Assembly (NCBI GenBank): GCA_020050375.1
Contig: JAGVKR010000384.1
Location: 1-6,553, forward strand
Source of the DNA: Planctomycetales bacterium
GTDB taxonomy: Bacteria; Planctomycetota; Planctomycetia; Planctomycetales; Planctomycetaceae
Reading direction: 5' to 3'
DNA length: 6,553 nucleotides
Positions 5,222 to 6,553 of the stretch are shown piece by piece; within the stretch, counting starts at the first letter, position 1, and each line of letters starts with the position of its first letter. The translations under genes were made by a program, and so were the position numbers. The notes under the pieces are model-generated. The model saw only the letters and a list, made by a program, of their open reading frames with translations. It ran no database searches and was not told the origin of the DNA.

Positions 5222-6379
5222 ATGTCAAAGCACGATTTCACCGCCGAAGAGTTTGCCGACCGTCGTTCGCGCGTGCGGGAAGCGATCGACCGCGCTGGCC
5301 TGGATTGGCTGGTCATTTTCCATCCGGTGTCGATCCACTGGCTGACCGGCTCGGATGCGAAGAGCTATCAGGAGTTTCAGTGCCTGTTGATTTCCGCCCG
5401 GCCGGGCCCGTTGAGCATCTTGACCCGCGCAGGGGAACGCAACGAGTTTCTCGACGACGCTCTCGTCGATGAGATTCAAGCGTGGGGCGGAGGTGAATCC
5501 GACGATCCGATCGTCGCCTTCGAGAAGCTGGCCGATGCACACGGGATGCGTCGTGCTCGAGTCGGAATGGAGGTTCCGGCTTATTACCTTCACCCGCACC
5601 ATTACGTACGGGTCAAAGCTTTACTCGGCGATGCGCTCGTGGCCGAACCGACGAATCTGGTTCACGACCTCAAGCTCGTGAAATCGCCAACCGAGCTGAA
5701 GTACATCCGCGAGGCGGTCCGGATTGCCGACAAGGCGATGACAGTTTTCGCCAAGGCCCTGACCGAAGGCCGTAGCGAGCTGGAGGTGGCCGGCGACGTT
5801 TATCATTCGCTGCTGACATCCGGCAGCGGCCTGGCTGCCAGCCCGATCAATCTCGTGTCGGGAGAGCGCTCGGGCTTCAGTCATGGAGCGCCAACCGAGC
5901 GACGGCTGCGGCGAGGGGATTTCGGCAACGTCGAATACGGCGCGACGTACAGGCGGTATACGTCGACCATCGGCCGCCAGTTTTGCATCGGCCCCCCAAC
6001 GCCGCGAATGCGCGAGCTTTACGATCTCGTGCGTCGCGCCTCCGATGTCTGCATGGCCAACATCCGCGCCGGGGTGCCGGCCGTCGTTCCGCATGAAGCC
6101 GCGAGGCAGGTGATTGCCGAAGCCGGGCTCGATCATTGCCGGGTCCACACGACGGGCTACGGCCTGGCCCCGGGATTTCCGCCCACTTGGGGCGAGCCGA
6201 TGCACATGCTTGGCGGAAGCACCTACACCCTGCAGGCGGGAATGGTGGTGTCGGTCGAGCCTCCGGTTTTCATCGGCGACGAACGGCTCGGCGCCCGCAT
6301 CATCGACAACGTGCTCGTCACCGGCGACGGCGCCGAGCTGCTCTCGCGATTCAGCCGCGACGTCATCGTGATCGAATAA
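5222..6379 (+). CDS. M24 family protein, creatinase/ectoine-hydrolase-like, degenerate metal site
   Basis: The product has 385 residues and two domains: a creatinase-type N-terminal domain (about 12-145, including VIFHPVSIHWLTGSDAKSYQ) and a pita-bread catalytic domain (about 155-385, starting LKLVKSPTELKYIREAVRIAD). It is annotatable as Xaa-Pro peptidase, but the usual metal ligands are mostly gone. The first Asp is Glu238 (NVEYGA), the second is Thr249 (YTSTIGR), the His is Tyr313 (TTGYGLA) and the last Glu is Ile361 (RIIDNVLV). Only Glu346 (SVEPP) remains. His221 (FSHGAP), at the place of the creatinase catalytic histidine, is kept. Segments GATYRRYTSTIGR and TTGYGLAPGFPPTWGE align well with ectoine hydrolase (DoeA/EutD) patterns recalled from the family. 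A metal-independent C-N hydrolase, cytoplasmic and acting on a small guanidino, lactam or cyclic-amidine compound, is more likely than a peptidase (inference). It is divergent from the MFS gene and lacks a Shine-Dalgarno. An exact substrate cannot be named. Confidence 0.85.
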   Translation: MSKHDFTAEEFADRRSRVREAIDRAGLDWLVIFHPVSIHWLTGSDAKSYQEFQCLLISARPGPLSILTRAGERNEFLDDALVDEIQAWGGGESDDPIVAFEKLADAHGMRRARVGMEVPAYYLHPHHYVRVKALLGDALVAEPTNLVHDLKLVKSPTELKYIREAVRIADKAMTVFAKALTEGRSELEVAGDVYHSLLTSGSGLAASPINLVSGERSGFSHGAPTERRLRRGDFGNVEYGATYRRYTSTIGRQFCIGPPTPRMRELYDLVRRASDVCMANIRAGVPAVVPHEAARQVIAEAGLDHCRVHTTGYGLAPGFPPTWGEPMHMLGGSTYTLQAGMVVSVEPPVFIGDERLGARIIDNVLVTGDGAELLSRFSRDVIVIE

Positions 6380-6448
6380 GATCGGATTGCCGGGGGAACT
6401 TCGGCTGTCCCTCGGGGCGAATTGTCAGTGAGCCTCCGATAGTCTTCC

Positions 6449-6463
6449 TGCCCTTTTCGGGCA
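6449..6463. terminator. Short hairpin downstream of the M24 gene, weak terminator candidate
   Basis: TGCCC (6449-6453) and GGGCA (6459-6463) form a perfect 5-base stem around TTTTC, 70 bases after the M24 stop. There is no T-run afterwards, only AAATTCTG, so intrinsic termination is doubtful. A wider inverted pair, ATCGGA (6381-6386) and TCCGAT (6435-6440), precedes it. Confidence 0.25.
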
Positions 6464-6485
6464 AATTCTGACGGCGTCGGCGATA

Positions 6486-6497
6486 CCATTCAAATGG
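6486..6497. promoter_or_regulatory. Palindrome CCATT-CA-AATGG upstream of the -35
   Basis: Perfect 5-base arms flank CA and lie 5 bases before the TTGACA box of the right-edge promoter. This is a candidate regulator site. It is short and could be a chance match. Confidence 0.25.
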
Positions 6498-6502
6498 CAG
6501 AT

Positions 6503-6530
6503 TTGACAGAAAAGACAGATGGTGTAGAAT
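6503..6530 (+). promoter_or_regulatory. Near-consensus sigma-70 type promoter
   Basis: A perfect TTGACA (6503-6508) and TAGAAT (6525-6530, 5 of 6 matches) are separated by 16 bases. The spacer is AT-rich for this window. GACAGA occurs twice, at 6505-6510 and 6514-6519, so one copy overlaps the -35 and the other lies in the spacer. This is the best promoter in the window and it drives rightward into the next gene. Confidence 0.5.
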
Positions 6531-6537
6531 ATACCTG

Positions 6538-6553
6538 ATGCAAACAACCCTTC
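6538..6553 (+). CDS. Possible start of a gene cut by the right edge
   Basis: An ATG at 6538 follows the -10 box by 7 bases and opens a frame reading MQTTL to the end of the window. There is no ribosome binding site, so if real the message would be leaderless; the true start may instead lie beyond the edge. Only five codons are visible, so nothing can be said about the product. Confidence 0.25.

Noticed and set aside
5091..5228. N-terminal extension of the MFS protein to a start at 5228
   Set aside because: The extra 46 residues are hydrophilic, unlike MFS N-termini, and would overlap the divergent M24 start. The ATG at 5090 sits just before the first helix.

Overview
The window looks like ordinary chromosome from a planctomycete. 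It is GC-rich, and it carries an exported PQQ-type beta-propeller protein whose mature end begins NWPQFRGP, a start I associate with planctomycete families, plus an exported lactonase-fold propeller and scattered single genes. The taxonomic call is an inference from protein style; there is no rRNA or other marker here. I see no CRISPR array, insertion sequence, tRNA or phage gene, and no cluster that amounts to a new system. The most interesting material is at the scale of individual genes and junctions. Layout, left to right: (1) the C-terminal end of an iron-containing alcohol dehydrogenase (2-259); (2) a secreted PQQ-like beta-propeller protein (341-1678); (3) a Phd/YefM-type antitoxin (1745-1984) whose last codons run into the 3' remnant of its PIN-domain toxin (about 1963-2151), the middle of the module having been deleted; (4) a 153-base spacer with two tandem small hairpins; (5) a secreted lactonase-family seven-bladed propeller (2305-3477); (6) a second broken gene, a DUF1697 protein reduced to its two ends in different frames (3509-3764); (7) a convergent major-facilitator transporter on the minus strand (5090-3795); (8) divergent from it, an M24 peptidase-fold enzyme (5222-6379) that has lost four of the five usual metal ligands and resembles creatinase and ectoine hydrolase more than a true aminopeptidase; (9) a right-edge intergenic stretch with a near-consensus promoter (6503-6530) leading into a possible gene start at 6538. 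How the genes work together: the clearest functional pairing is the divergent transporter and M24 enzyme, which share a 131-base control region and may import and hydrolyse a small amidino, lactam or cyclic-amidine compound; the substrate cannot be read from sequence. The two propeller proteins are both exported and are probably independent of each other. The toxin-antitoxin and DUF1697 remnants show that the accessory genes flanking the lactonase gene have been eroded by internal deletions. Three genes have a -10-like hexamer only 6 to 9 bases before ATG and no Shine-Dalgarno sequence, which suggests leaderless messages.
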